This document shows positions 17,679 to 26,356 of a DNA stretch of 38,095 nucleotides, one piece after another. The position numbers and the translations under genes were made by a program. The stretch comes from Tychonema sp. LEGE 07203. Its GTDB lineage: Bacteria > Cyanobacteriota > Cyanobacteriia > Cyanobacteriales > Microcoleaceae. Location: the NCBI RefSeq assembly GCF_015207285.1, contig NZ_JADEXD010000050.1, positions 1 to 38,095 on the forward strand, read 5' to 3'. Position 1 is the stretch's first letter. Each line of letters begins with the position of its first letter. The notes below the pieces were generated by a model. That model did no database searches and was not told the origin of the DNA. It saw only the letters and a program-made list of their open reading frames with translations.

Positions 17679-18365
17679 ATGAATTTGGTAGACGACAAAA
17701 CTATAGTTAAACAGTATTTTAACTCGACGGGATTCGATCGCTGGCAGCGAATTTACGGCGAGGGCAAAGTCAACAAAGTGCAGCTAGACATCCGCACCGG
17801 GCACCAAAAAACGGTGGATACAGTCATCGAATGGCTGCAAGCTGACGGCAATTTGGCCGGGCTGAGTATCTGCGATGCCGGCTGCGGTGTGGGATCTTTG
17901 AGCATTCCCCTAGCTGAGGCTGGGGCAATTGTTTGCGCTAGCGATATCTCTGAAAAGATGGTAGCAGAAGCCTACGATCGATCGACAGCAGTTCCCGGCA
18001 AGCTGTACAACATCTCCTTCGCCGCCCAGGATTTAGAAACCTTAACCGGCAAATTCCACACAGTAATCTGTTTGGACGTGCTGATCCACTATCCTCAGAA
18101 TAAGGCAGCCGAAATGATCGCACACCTAAGTTCGATCGCCCAATCGCGACTAATTCTCAGTTTTGCCCCCAAAACTGTAGCACTTACCGCCCTCAAAAAA
18201 TTTGGCGAACTTTTCCCCGGCCCGAGCAAAACAACTCGCGCTTACCAGCACCGCGAAGCAGATATTATCAAAATCCTAGAAAGCAACGGTTTTGTTATTA
18301 ACAGAACAGCCATGAACAGCACTAGCTTTTACTATTCTCGCTTGCTAGAAGCCGTGCGGAAATAG
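17679..18365 (+). CDS. chlM: Magnesium protoporphyrin IX methyltransferase
   Basis: The 228-aa product transfers a methyl group from S-adenosylmethionine to the C13 propionate of Mg-protoporphyrin IX, an early committed step of chlorophyll synthesis; it acts at the membrane face with Mg-chelatase. The N-terminal VKQYFNSTGFDRWQRIYGEG is characteristic of ChlM/BchM. The SAM-binding motif I is ICDAGCGVGSLSIPLAEAGA (about residues 66-85). Later come ASDISEKMVAEA and VICLDVLIHYPQ. The C-terminal part (FFGE-like region KKFGELFPGPSKTTRAYQH) also fits. No other chlorophyll genes adjoin it. Confidence 0.95.
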   Translation: MNLVDDKTIVKQYFNSTGFDRWQRIYGEGKVNKVQLDIRTGHQKTVDTVIEWLQADGNLAGLSICDAGCGVGSLSIPLAEAGAIVCASDISEKMVAEAYDRSTAVPGKLYNISFAAQDLETLTGKFHTVICLDVLIHYPQNKAAEMIAHLSSIAQSRLILSFAPKTVALTALKKFGELFPGPSKTTRAYQHREADIIKILESNGFVINRTAMNSTSFYYSRLLEAVRK

Positions 18366-18550
18366 GGAAAAACCATCCGTTAAAAAGCGACCTTCTCATG
18401 TACGTAGGGTGCGCGCCCCGCACCTTACCGATCGCCTTCGATATCAACAATTAACTTGTTTTTTCCTCTTGCTTCTTCCTTATTCTCTCTACCTTCAACC
18501 TCGCAATTACTAATAAGGGTAAGGTTGGCAGCGTACACCCTACAGAGAGC

Positions 18551-18583
<33 letters not shown>

Positions 18584-18629
18584 ATTCCTTCTTCCTGATG
18601 ACGTTGGACGGAAAGCGGGGGACAGGAGA

Positions 18630-18705
18630 AATGACTAATGACTAATGACTAATGACTAACAACTAACAACTAACAACCAACAACTAACAACCAACAACTA
18701 ACAAC
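18630..18705. repeat. Heptamer array (ATGACTA / ACAACTA / ACAACCA)
   Basis: About ten units. The first part is TGACTAA-like and drifts to CAACTAA and CAACCAA further on. It ends five bases before the start codon of the next gene. Confidence 0.85.
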
Positions 18706-18711
18706 TTCTTT

Positions 18712-19104
18712 ATGCCATCACTAATCCTAACGCGCATTTTCCTCGCAACAGCAGCCATTTTCGGAGGTTTATCCGTTGCAGGCGGTGCTTTTGCCTCCCA
18801 CGCTCTGAAAAGTCAATTGGGCGATCGAGCTTTAGCAATTTTTGAGACTGCAGCTCGATATCAAATGTACCACGCCCTAGCTCTATTGCTCGTAGCTTTG
18901 CTATTAAGCCGCGCCCAAGAGTCTCAAATTTTTTTTGCAGCGGCTGGATGGGCTTTTATTGCCGGCACGATCGTTTTTTCTGGCAGTTTGTACGCCCTGA
19001 GTTTGACTGACATCAAATGGCTGGGTGCAATTACGCCGCTGGGCGGAGTTGCTTTTATTGTCGGCTGGGGATGTTTGGCAGTAGCAGCTTTCTCTTTCAA
19101 ATAA
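18712..19104 (+). CDS. DUF423 family membrane protein
   Basis: A 130-aa protein with four membrane helices and the DUF423 (YgdD-like) signature: FGGLSVAGGAFASHALKSQL in the first helix region, ALAIFETAARYQMYHALALL in the second, then FSGSLYALSLT and LGAITPLGGVAFIVGW. The function of the family is not known. The ATG lies directly behind a heptamer array with no recognisable ribosome site. It converges with the next gene; 64 bp separate the ends. Confidence 0.93.
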   Translation: MPSLILTRIFLATAAIFGGLSVAGGAFASHALKSQLGDRALAIFETAARYQMYHALALLLVALLLSRAQESQIFFAAAGWAFIAGTIVFSGSLYALSLTDIKWLGAITPLGGVAFIVGWGCLAVAAFSFK

Positions 19105-19168
19105 GCTATGGCTAAATTTTGACACTAACTGCCAACAACCAACTAACAACTGCTTTCCTAACAACTGA

Positions 19169-20263
19169 TTAATTATCAAAGACATCGCTGGAAAACATCT
19201 CTGTTACAGTACGCAAGTAAGGTAAAAAGACTATTAAATCTTCAGCAGGAAGCCGATCGGATATTTCCCAAAACAAAATCAGCAGCATATCTTGCACCAA
19301 CTCCCAACTTACATGAAGTTTCGGGTAAAGCATCACGCAAATTGGAAACAATTCTTGCTGTAGCGGGCGAATGCTTTCTTCCAAAACGCACCAGCACAAA
19401 TAGCTTTGAAAAATCTCGACATCCCGGATACTAGAAATTTTTACTTCCCGATCGCTCAAATAACCACTGCTGCTGCGGTATCCTGGATGCTGGGAACTAG
19501 CTCGATCGTACACTGCACTAGCAATCTGAGTCGTGTGCTGCAACAAATGTTGAACGGCTAACAGAGCTCTTGAATTTGGTGGGTGATTCGCTGCAGCCTG
19601 ATTAATCTGTCCGTAGGGAATGTGCAAGTAGTCGTCTACAACTTTTAAATAGGGTGCAAATTCCGATCGCTCTGACTCCGCAAGACATCCTAACAAAATT
19701 TTGCTAGTATACTGAAACTCCAGCGTCACAAATCCCAGCACTAACGAATCTTTCTCTGAATATTTCTGCCTCAGTTTAACCAGCTCTTTTCCCACCACCA
19801 CTGACAAGCGAAAAGCTGGTTCTCTATCACCGTAAGCGTCTATAGCTTTGCGATATAAGGTGCGAGTGTCGGTGGCAATTTCTTCATGATTAATTAAGCT
19901 CCGATCGATCGCGTGCTGCTCTATTTGTCCTCCCAAAATAGCTTCTACTTTACCCCAAGCTATCTCGCTGGCTACTTTCAGGGTATCCATCAGTTTGTCT
20001 ACTATTTTGGCTCTAGTTCCATCAAAATTACTTGACTCCGGGCTGTGGGGAATTTGTCGCAGCCCTTGGTTTTCTCGTGCCTCCACCGTATTGTAATATT
20101 TTTTTGCCCAGCTCACTGCTAAGGAAGAAACGTTAACGCCTTGAGCCTCTGGGATTTTTTGAGTGTCCGATTCAGTAATAGTACGTGTTGCCAAACTTTC
20201 GCCCTGTTGAATTTCCTCGGATGCTGGTAAAGCTTTTAAAGATACTTGTGAAATACCCGTCAT
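19169..20263 (-). CDS. Hypothetical protein, mostly helical
   Basis: I do not recognise this 364-aa protein. The start is placed at ATG 20263 because GAGG lies eight bases upstream. The first 80 residues are polar and probably disordered; the rest is rich in Leu, Glu and Arg and looks alpha-helical, without membrane segments or catalytic motifs. Noticeable stretches are AKKYYNTVEARENQGLRQIPHSPE, LGFVTLEFQYTSKILLGCL and CWCVLEESIRPLQQELFPICVMLYPKLHVSWELVQDM. It may be a cyanobacteria-specific soluble protein. It stands alone between repeat-rich gaps. Confidence 0.8.
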   Translation of the reverse strand: MTGISQVSLKALPASEEIQQGESLATRTITESDTQKIPEAQGVNVSSLAVSWAKKYYNTVEARENQGLRQIPHSPESSNFDGTRAKIVDKLMDTLKVASEIAWGKVEAILGGQIEQHAIDRSLINHEEIATDTRTLYRKAIDAYGDREPAFRLSVVVGKELVKLRQKYSEKDSLVLGFVTLEFQYTSKILLGCLAESERSEFAPYLKVVDDYLHIPYGQINQAAANHPPNSRALLAVQHLLQHTTQIASAVYDRASSQHPGYRSSSGYLSDREVKISSIRDVEIFQSYLCWCVLEESIRPLQQELFPICVMLYPKLHVSWELVQDMLLILFWEISDRLPAEDLIVFLPYLRTVTEMFSSDVFDN

Positions 20264-21200
20264 GATCAACCTCGTTTTTTTATAAAGCAGCACCCGATCG
20301 TTTCCCCTAATTTTTAACGCTGTCAACTACAATTTTCTGTATCTGTACGCTGACAGTCATCGGCTATTGTGCTTAAATCTCTAAGCCATTTCGCTCTACT
20401 GCCTGCATTCTTTATAAATTGCACGTTAATAACGCTATTGATTGTGCGCCAGATCACCGTCACCCTGCGATCCCCGTCTTAGTTCTTTTTTATCCCTCTG
20501 TAAAAATGGCTGAAAATAAATTTAACTTGTTTTAAAAACTGAGAATTAAAGTTACTTTGACCTCAAAAAACTGCTGCTTGAAATGTTCGATCTTTGTTTT
20601 CGATCGCTTTTGTCGATCGCCCTACCTTCTCAAAGAATCTACCCTAAACCCCGCTCTACCGGTGACTTTGATTAATTTATTTTCTTAGATGAAGCAAGAA
20701 ATTTATTTTCAGCCTTGCGATTGTGAGAAAACATTAACACATTCAAAGATCGATTTTTATAAATAAATAATTAAATTTGAGATGAGACGAAGATTTATGT
20801 GCGTTTCGTTAATGCCGCTGGCTGCAGGGTTTTTTGGCAATTATTTTTTAATGCCTCCGGCACGCGCGTTCGCGCGAGCCTTCCCGAAGGGTAGCTATCG
20901 AGATCCTGACTCGCCCGCAATTTGCGAGCATTTATTCGATCGCCCAACCACCCTTCAAAACCCGAATATAGGAATAGAAATCGACTTGCCCGCCCGATCG
21001 CAAATCTTACCAACTCTGGCTGCTTCGAGTCCTCTGCCCCAAGAGCGGCACCTGGCCCTACAGCCAGAGGATTAGGCCGATCGGGCCCGATCGGATCGAC
21101 AGGGACAGCTTTGCGGCGCTGACCTCAAAAACAGCACGGCCGCTAGGTCTTTAAGGCTATGCCTTCGGGTAGGATTAGTAGGACGAGAGGAAGTGATAAA
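20264..21200. other. Long intergenic region upstream of the phosphoglucomutase gene
   Basis: About 930 bp. A 97-codon open frame at 20782-21075 starts with a signal-like sequence, but it spans a palindromic repeat and has no family match, so I do not annotate it as a gene. The first 500 bp are AT-rich with scattered CGATCG sites. Confidence 0.45.
20862..20898. repeat. GC-rich palindromic repeat
   Basis: CGCGCGTTCGCGCGAG followed by CCTTCCCGAAGGGTAGC: two short palindromes in series, of the same general type as 2068-2112 and 23923-23958. Confidence 0.6.
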
Positions 21201-22631
21201 ATGAGCGCCAGCAATTCAACAGAAATTAAGTTCGGAACCGATGGGTGGCGAGGATTGATTGCCCGTGACTTTACTTTTGCCAACGTGCGAAAAGTCACCA
21301 GGGCGATCGCCAGTTACCTCGAAACCGCTTACACAAAAGACCGTCCAGTTCTAGTCTCCTACGATACCCGCTTTCTGGCAGACGAGTTCGCTCGCACGTC
21401 GGCGGAAATATTGGCAGATTTGGGATGGACTGTGCTTGTGGTCGATCGAGATTGTCCGACACCAGTCATCGCCTACAGCGCCAAGCATCTAAACTCCGCA
21501 GGCGCTTTGATGTTCACCGCATCGCACAATCCCGCACCTTACTGCGGCATCAAATACATCCCCGACTACGCGGGCCCGGCTACCCCGGAAATTACCGATA
21601 CCATTGTGGCAAATATTGCTGGTGCTTCTGACGCGCCAGCAATCGGTAGCCACAACGATAAAATCTCCACTTTCGATCCGAAACCCGAATATCTGAAGTT
21701 TCTTTATAGCTCGATCGATGTCGAACGGATTCGCTCGGCTTCGTTGAAGGTCAAGTACGACGCTCTCTATTCGACTTCTCGCGGTTATCTCGACGAAGTT
21801 TTGGAACACTGCGGCTGCGATGTCGAAAGTTTTCACACCTACCGCGACGTGCTGTTTGGCGGGGGAATGCCCGAACCCAAGGGCGAACAGTTAGTCGAGT
21901 TGGTGGAATCTGTTAAACAGGATTCCGCTGATTTGGGTTTGGCTACCGATGGCGATGCCGATCGCTTTGGTATTGTTGATGAGTTAGGAAATGTCTTGAC
22001 TCCCAACACTGTGCTGTTGCTGTTGGGCCGCCACTTGGTTAAGAATAAAGGCTTGACTGGGGCGATCGTCCGTACCGTCGCAACTACCCACTTGCTCGAC
22101 AATATGGCCGCCAAATACGGTTTAAAAATCTACGAAACCGCAGTCGGTTTTAAATACATCGGCGAAAAAATGCGGGAAACTGCGGTACTAATCGGAGGCG
22201 AAGAGTCTGGCGGTTTGAGCGTTTTGGGTCACATCCCCGAAAAAGACGGGATTTTGGCTGATATGCTAGTTGCTGAGGCGATCGCCTACGAAGGCAAACC
22301 CCTTTCTCAGCTAGTCGAAGAAGCCATCAAGGAAGCCGACGGCCCCCTGTACAACAAACGCTTGGACTTGCACCTAGAGGAGGCACACAAAGCAGCCGTT
22401 TTGGATTCTTTCACCAAGAATCCCCCCACGGAAATAGCGGGTATTGGCGTTAAGGAAATCGGCCGCAAAGACGGCATTAAACTTTATCTAGAAGACGGCG
22501 GTTGGGTACTGCTGCGGCCTTCGGGAACCGAACCTTTGATGCGCGTTTACATGGAAACCAATTCTGTGGAAAAAGAAGCCAAAGTTGCCCAATACATGGA
22601 ACAGGTAATTTCCCAGTTAGAACCTGCTTAA
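21201..22631 (+). CDS. Phosphoglucomutase/phosphomannomutase family protein
   Basis: A 476-aa alpha-D-phosphohexomutase that interconverts hexose 1- and 6-phosphates for glycogen, cell wall or nucleotide-sugar synthesis. All active-site loops are visible: EIKFGTDGWRG at the start, MFTASHNPAPYCGIK with the phosphorylated Ser, ATDGDADRFGIVDE for Mg2+, GGEESGGLSVLGHIPEKDG for sugar recognition, and RPSGTEPLMRVY for phosphate binding. The start at 21201 is preferred over 21159 because GAGAGGAAG lies just upstream and the family motif then begins at once. The exact sugar (glucose, mannose or glucosamine) cannot be told from sequence alone. Confidence 0.93.
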   Translation: MSASNSTEIKFGTDGWRGLIARDFTFANVRKVTRAIASYLETAYTKDRPVLVSYDTRFLADEFARTSAEILADLGWTVLVVDRDCPTPVIAYSAKHLNSAGALMFTASHNPAPYCGIKYIPDYAGPATPEITDTIVANIAGASDAPAIGSHNDKISTFDPKPEYLKFLYSSIDVERIRSASLKVKYDALYSTSRGYLDEVLEHCGCDVESFHTYRDVLFGGGMPEPKGEQLVELVESVKQDSADLGLATDGDADRFGIVDELGNVLTPNTVLLLLGRHLVKNKGLTGAIVRTVATTHLLDNMAAKYGLKIYETAVGFKYIGEKMRETAVLIGGEESGGLSVLGHIPEKDGILADMLVAEAIAYEGKPLSQLVEEAIKEADGPLYNKRLDLHLEEAHKAAVLDSFTKNPPTEIAGIGVKEIGRKDGIKLYLEDGGWVLLRPSGTEPLMRVYMETNSVEKEAKVAQYMEQVISQLEPA

Positions 22632-22682
22632 TTTTCCACCTATTCCAATGCGGGGTTTTTTCCCTAGGTCTTGAGATTGTAT

Positions 22683-22701
22683 GGTGCGCGCAGCGCGCAC
22701 C
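22683..22701. repeat. Perfect GC hairpin
   Basis: GGTGCGCG and CGCGCACC pair around CAG, 52 bp after the phosphohexomutase stop. There is no T-run, so I call it a repeat rather than a terminator. Confidence 0.6.
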
Positions 22702-22721
22702 TTATCTACAACTTGAGTCCG

Positions 22722-22783
22722 TAGGGTGCGTCAGCAATCATCCGATCTGTGTTTAGCCAAAATTTTACAACTGACGCACCCTA
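22722..22783. repeat. Small inverted-repeat element (TAGGGTGCGTCAG)
   Basis: TAGGGTGCGTCAG at 22722-22734 and its exact inverse at 22771-22783 enclose 36 nt. This is a MITE-like palindromic unit of a kind frequent in cyanobacterial genomes. Confidence 0.8.
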
Positions 22784-22826
22784 TTAAAATAACTAAAATT
22801 CATCATCAATACTGCTTTGCAAGTTA

Positions 22827-23096
22827 TATAGAACCCATTTGACATCTTTGAGTTTTTAGGTTGGGTGGATTTACGCGGGCGAGAAACCGGGTTTCTTGGA
22901 GTTTTTGGTTGGGTGACGAGAAATATAGACAGAAACCCGGTTTCTGAGATTTACGCAGAATATAGCCTTTCTGTGCTCTGGTATGAGGTACTATCCGGGA
23001 TAGGGCTCCGTGGGCATAGGGCTCCGTGGGCATAGGGCTCCGTGGGCATACCTCACAATGCGTGAGAACCGCTATAAATATCAAATGGGTTCTATA
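22827..23096. mobile_element. MITE-like element with TATAGAACCCATTTGA ends
   Basis: A 270-bp element with perfect 16-bp terminal inverted repeats (22827-22842 and 23081-23096) and no coding capacity. Inside lie two AGAAACCCGGTTTCT-type palindromes and a 16-bp unit repeated three times (23001-23048). Its left end recurs at 28407 and 28594. Confidence 0.75.
23001..23048. repeat. 16-bp tandem repeat, three copies
   Basis: TAGGGCTCCGTGGGCA is repeated exactly at 23001, 23017 and 23033. Confidence 0.95.
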
Positions 23097-23303
23097 ATTG
23101 CAATACAGTCCGACTTGTCAAAGTTTGTTTTTATTTTTCAAAAAACTAAAAAAAACCTAATTTTTTTTAGTTTCTACTTGACTTTTTATCAAATTTAGTT
23201 GTATATTATTTAATAATGGGATGGTTGCAAAAATAATATTTTTACACAGATTTCTATTATACAAAAAGTATATCAGTTAAATTCTTAGCTTGTCAAGCCT
23301 TTT

Positions 23304-23579
23304 ATGAAAACAATTCCTCAGCTCGCCATTAGTTTTTTAGTGGCAATTTTAGCCAGCGCGATCGGCATTATCTCAGTGCAGAACGCCGCCCCAGTAGCCT
23401 TGAACTTTATATTGTTTAAATCAATACAAATGCCCGTAGGGTTAGTATTGGCCATGAGTGTTAGCGCCGGACTGATCGGCGGTGCGCTACTGCAACCGCT
23501 GTGGCACCTTTCAGATTCGCCCGGTTCGCGTTCCAAATTTCAGCCAAGTTCAGAAGACTCCGACACGACACCGTATTAA
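23304..23579 (+). CDS. LapA family (DUF1049) membrane protein
   Basis: A 91-aa protein with two membrane helices: residues 5-24, then NAAPVALNFILFKSIQMPVGLVLAMSVSAGLIGGALLQPLW. The pattern of a short helix, a VQN-x-x-PV-x-L-x-F strand-like stretch, and a small-residue-rich second helix is diagnostic for LapA/DUF1049. The C-terminal tail is polar. In E. coli LapA works in lipopolysaccharide assembly control; the role in cyanobacteria is not established. It converges with the HTH gene; only 16 bp separate their ends. Confidence 0.87.
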   Translation: MKTIPQLAISFLVAILASAIGIISVQNAAPVALNFILFKSIQMPVGLVLAMSVSAGLIGGALLQPLWHLSDSPGSRSKFQPSSEDSDTTPY

Positions 23580-23595
23580 GTTAATTGCTGAATGC

Positions 23596-24591
23596 TTAGA
23601 GCGAGTAAACCTGGCCGTCAATCAGCAACCGAGTAATTCCCTTAGCTAGCAGGTAAGGCGCAGCTTTTTGCAGCAGTCTACCGTCAGGAATCTTGAAAAC
23701 TCTTTGATTGCGAGTAGCAAATCGGCGGGCGACTCGGTGATTGTCAAAAACTGGCATGGTTCTCTCGTGAATTTCGATCGCCGGAATTTGACCTAGTTCG
23801 CCAAAAGCTTTCAGAGGTTTAGCAATTAACTCCGCTGCCCGATCGACCACTAAATAGCAGATTTTGGGCAATGACGCTTCGCTTAAAGGCAAAACTTGAA
23901 TCAGCCCTGTAGCCCTCCGCTCGTTAGCGAAGCCCGCCCCTACGGGGGCTACGCCAACGAAGAGGATCGGCTCCCCCGAAATCGAACCCAGCAGACTGCC
24001 TTCAAATAAAGAATCTTCGTCGAAGTCGTCATCCTCATCGCCCTCATCCTCATCATCCTCATCCTCGCCCTCATCTTCGTCGAAATCCCTAAAATCTTCA
24101 TCTGGGAGCATTGCCTCTAGTTCGCCCGTCACAACAGTGCGATCGCCGAGATCGGCAATATTGGCGGCTTCGGCATCTGGTAAATCAGAAACCTCGAAAT
24201 CTGACTGTAAAGTTTCTGGAATTTCAATTTCTGTCACTGGTTGGGCGACCGGTCTAGAACGCTTGGTCGGAGCCGGCCTGGAATTTGAGGCTGAAGGCGG
24301 GCTAGGGATTGAGTCCGACAGGGGAGTACCTACATCAGCGCGATCGCCAGCCGCCGGCTCAGCATTCACCTCTGTCGGTTCAGAAACAGTGCTGCCAGCA
24401 GACGAACGCTTTTGTTTTTGCTGGACTAGAAATTCGTATTCCGACTCCGACAAAGCGCCTTGAATAATGCGCCTGACTGTCGAACTACTGACTCCGTAGC
24501 GCTTTGCCAGAGTGATAGTATTCTCGTCCGACTGTCGGTACAGCCGCAGGATTTCCCGTTTTTCTGAATCGGAGAGTTTTGTAGGCGTCAT
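23596..24591 (-). CDS. Helix-turn-helix domain protein with acidic tract
   Basis: From ATG 24591 the product is 331 aa. The N-terminus (LSDSEKREILRLYRQSDENTITLAKRYGVSSSTVRRIIQ) is a resolvase/transposase-like HTH that should bind DNA. The middle is disordered: Ser/Pro-rich, then strongly acidic around residues 176-202 (FDEDEGEDEDDEDEGDEDDD). The C-terminal part (LPKICYLVVDRAAELIAKPLKAFGELGQIP, then RRFATRNQRVFKIPDG and GITRLLIDGQVYSL) is conserved-looking but of unknown function. A 36-nt palindromic repeat is embedded in frame at 23923-23958, between the acidic tract and the C-terminal domain. Two upstream starts (ATG 24660, TTG 24690) are possible. It is likely a cyanobacterial regulator or nucleoid-related protein. 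Confidence 0.82.
   Translation of the reverse strand: MTPTKLSDSEKREILRLYRQSDENTITLAKRYGVSSSTVRRIIQGALSESEYEFLVQQKQKRSSAGSTVSEPTEVNAEPAAGDRADVGTPLSDSIPSPPSASNSRPAPTKRSRPVAQPVTEIEIPETLQSDFEVSDLPDAEAANIADLGDRTVVTGELEAMLPDEDFRDFDEDEGEDEDDEDEGDEDDDFDEDSLFEGSLLGSISGEPILFVGVAPVGAGFANERRATGLIQVLPLSEASLPKICYLVVDRAAELIAKPLKAFGELGQIPAIEIHERTMPVFDNHRVARRFATRNQRVFKIPDGRLLQKAAPYLLAKGITRLLIDGQVYSL
23923..23958 (-). repeat. Palindromic repeat inside the HTH gene
   Basis: On the minus strand GTTGGCGTAGCCC ... GGGCTTCGCTAAC forms 13-bp arms with two mismatches around CCGTAGGGGC. It is 36 nt, exactly 12 codons, and is translated as part of FVGVAPVGAGFANE. The same core occurs outside genes at 2068-2112. Confidence 0.85.
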
Positions 24592-24747
24592 GCCAAAGTT
24601 TTCCAGCAAAAAAATGTGAAAAAACGCAGGAAGTGCGATCGGCGAACTGTGATTTTTCATTTTCGATTTGAAGTTGAGAGATGCCGGCAAGTGTCAGAAA
24701 GCTTTCGCCTATCCATCGCTTGCCAAAGCAACCCCAATCTCAAATCC

Positions 24748-25806
24748 CTAAGCGGCGCGACGACTCCGCCTGCTCTGGCGAGAACGGGTTGAGATGTCAT
24801 ATTCTAAGATAGCTCCTATTCCGAACAGGATGGCGCTGAAAACAAAAAATACTTCCAGCAAACTACCGCTTTGATAATCACCCTCAGCCTGAGTATCTCG
24901 CCATTTAAAGTACATATCTGCGATGTAAAGCGAAAAAGTTGCAGCCGCAATCATTCTCCAAGATTGGGAAAAACGTCCTCCCCAAAATGCCAGCAGCAGT
25001 GCAGTAGCAATAATCAGCAGAAAAACGTCCCCGACTATGTAAAACAGGTTGATCCCATAGGCGTAAGGAGACAGTTGTTTGTCAAGTGCTACAACCCATG
25101 CTGGAGCTTTAGTTTCTTCTGCTGCTTCTTCTATTGGTGCGGGCTTGGCCGCAGAGGAGTCTTGTGCTTTTACCTTTGACTGGGAGGAGTTCAAAGCAGG
25201 CGCTGCGGGTGTTGGTTGGGTTGGTGGTGCTGTTTCTGTCAATGTTTCTAGAATCGGTGCCGGAGCCAGCCCTAGCTTTAGCCTCCAAGATTCGGGTGCC
25301 GCAACCCAGATAGCTATAGCAATCCCCAAGGCTGCAATTCCTGCTAACAAACCCCACTGCCAAATTTCTAGATTCAGCCGCTTGGAAGTTACAGCGACAA
25401 CCATGCCCCCAATCAGTACCACGTAACTGCCCAAATAAAAGGCATCTGCTGGCGAAACGTCCGGGTTTAACCCGAAATAGAGTTCCCAAATCCCGAACAG
25501 CACGCCGCCTATAAAATAGAAGAGCATCCCCAGACCGATTCCCAGCCAGACGTTGCGCCCGCTGACCATGTGCGGGCTTCTCCAGTTTCTAAAACAAACT
25601 AAAGCTGCTCCCAGGTATGCTCCGCATTCAAAAACATAAGTGCCGATCGAGTACCAAAGCGGTAAACCCTCTTCTTGCGAGAGGGGGACGCTGAACAGCA
25701 AAAAGAACAGCAGCGCCATTACAGCCCAGACAATACCCACAATTACTAGGGTCTGAGCTGACAGTAAAGATGGAGATGTAGATGACTTTTCTGAAGTGCT
25801 ACTCAT
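24748..25806 (-). CDS. Multi-pass membrane protein, hypothetical
   Basis: A 352-aa protein with about eight membrane helices: five in the first 190 residues, then a Pro/Ala/Ser-rich soluble loop (about residues 200-240), then three more. It ends in a basic tail (STRSRQSRRSRRAA) expected in the cytoplasm. The first block (GTYVFECGAYLGAALVCF, GLGMLFYFIGGVLFGIWELYFGLNPDVSPADAFYLGSYV) recalls the membrane-sensor parts found on cyanobacterial signalling proteins, but no kinase or cyclase domain follows. I cannot assign a function. The start could also be ATG 25848, which adds 14 residues. The preceding gene on this strand, 26357-27031, is more than 500 bp away. Confidence 0.82.
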   Translation of the reverse strand: MSSTSEKSSTSPSLLSAQTLVIVGIVWAVMALLFFLLFSVPLSQEEGLPLWYSIGTYVFECGAYLGAALVCFRNWRSPHMVSGRNVWLGIGLGMLFYFIGGVLFGIWELYFGLNPDVSPADAFYLGSYVVLIGGMVVAVTSKRLNLEIWQWGLLAGIAALGIAIAIWVAAPESWRLKLGLAPAPILETLTETAPPTQPTPAAPALNSSQSKVKAQDSSAAKPAPIEEAAEETKAPAWVVALDKQLSPYAYGINLFYIVGDVFLLIIATALLLAFWGGRFSQSWRMIAAATFSLYIADMYFKWRDTQAEGDYQSGSLLEVFFVFSAILFGIGAILEYDISTRSRQSRRSRRAA

Positions 25807-26356
25807 AGGGATTTCACGAGACCTAACTAGCGGTTGAACGCACCCCATCTCAATTTGTGATTGTAGATGAGGATTCTTTCGCCAAAGAACCTTTGTCTGA
25901 CGCTCCCGGAAAAACTGGCGTCCTCAGCGTGTCCTCGGGACTGTTGCCCTCGTACACTAAGAGAAAGACTAAGCAAGAATAATATCTATTTACTAATTGG
26001 AGGAATTAGTTGTTAGTCGATCTATTGTCCGGAAATAATAAATGATAGAAATACGGTCTGTGTCGTCACCCTTAAGGCTTTGACAGTACCAAATCTATCT
26101 CTGAAATCATACCCTCAAATGTTGCTGTCTCTGTTTTTTTTGTTTGGCATTCCCCCACTCAGATCGATGATTGTGGGTGGGGACTGCGATCGAAATTTAG
26201 TTAAATTGCCAGACTGTAGGTGGCACCAAAACCGACTCAAAAATTTGGTTTCAATACAAGTTGGCAGTCCCGCCTGTATATCGCCTACCCCCTACAGTGC
26301 AATTATCTCAGCTTAATTATCTGCTTTCAATTGTCCGAGCAATTGTCAAAGATTTT
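25807..26356. other. Intergenic region of about 550 bp
   Basis: No gene or clear repeat seen. Several short open frames on the plus strand (for example 26080-26316) have no family features. Confidence 0.4.

Larger units (their letters stand above)
22632..23303. other. Repeat-filled intergenic region between the phosphohexomutase and LapA genes
   Basis: No gene. It contains a GC hairpin (22683-22701), an inverted-repeat unit (22722-22783), a MITE-like element (22827-23096), and an AT-rich promoter-like stretch up to the LapA gene. Confidence 0.7.

Noticed and set aside
20782..21075. 97-codon frame with a signal-like start
   Set aside because: It contains a palindromic repeat, has no family resemblance and no clear ribosome site.
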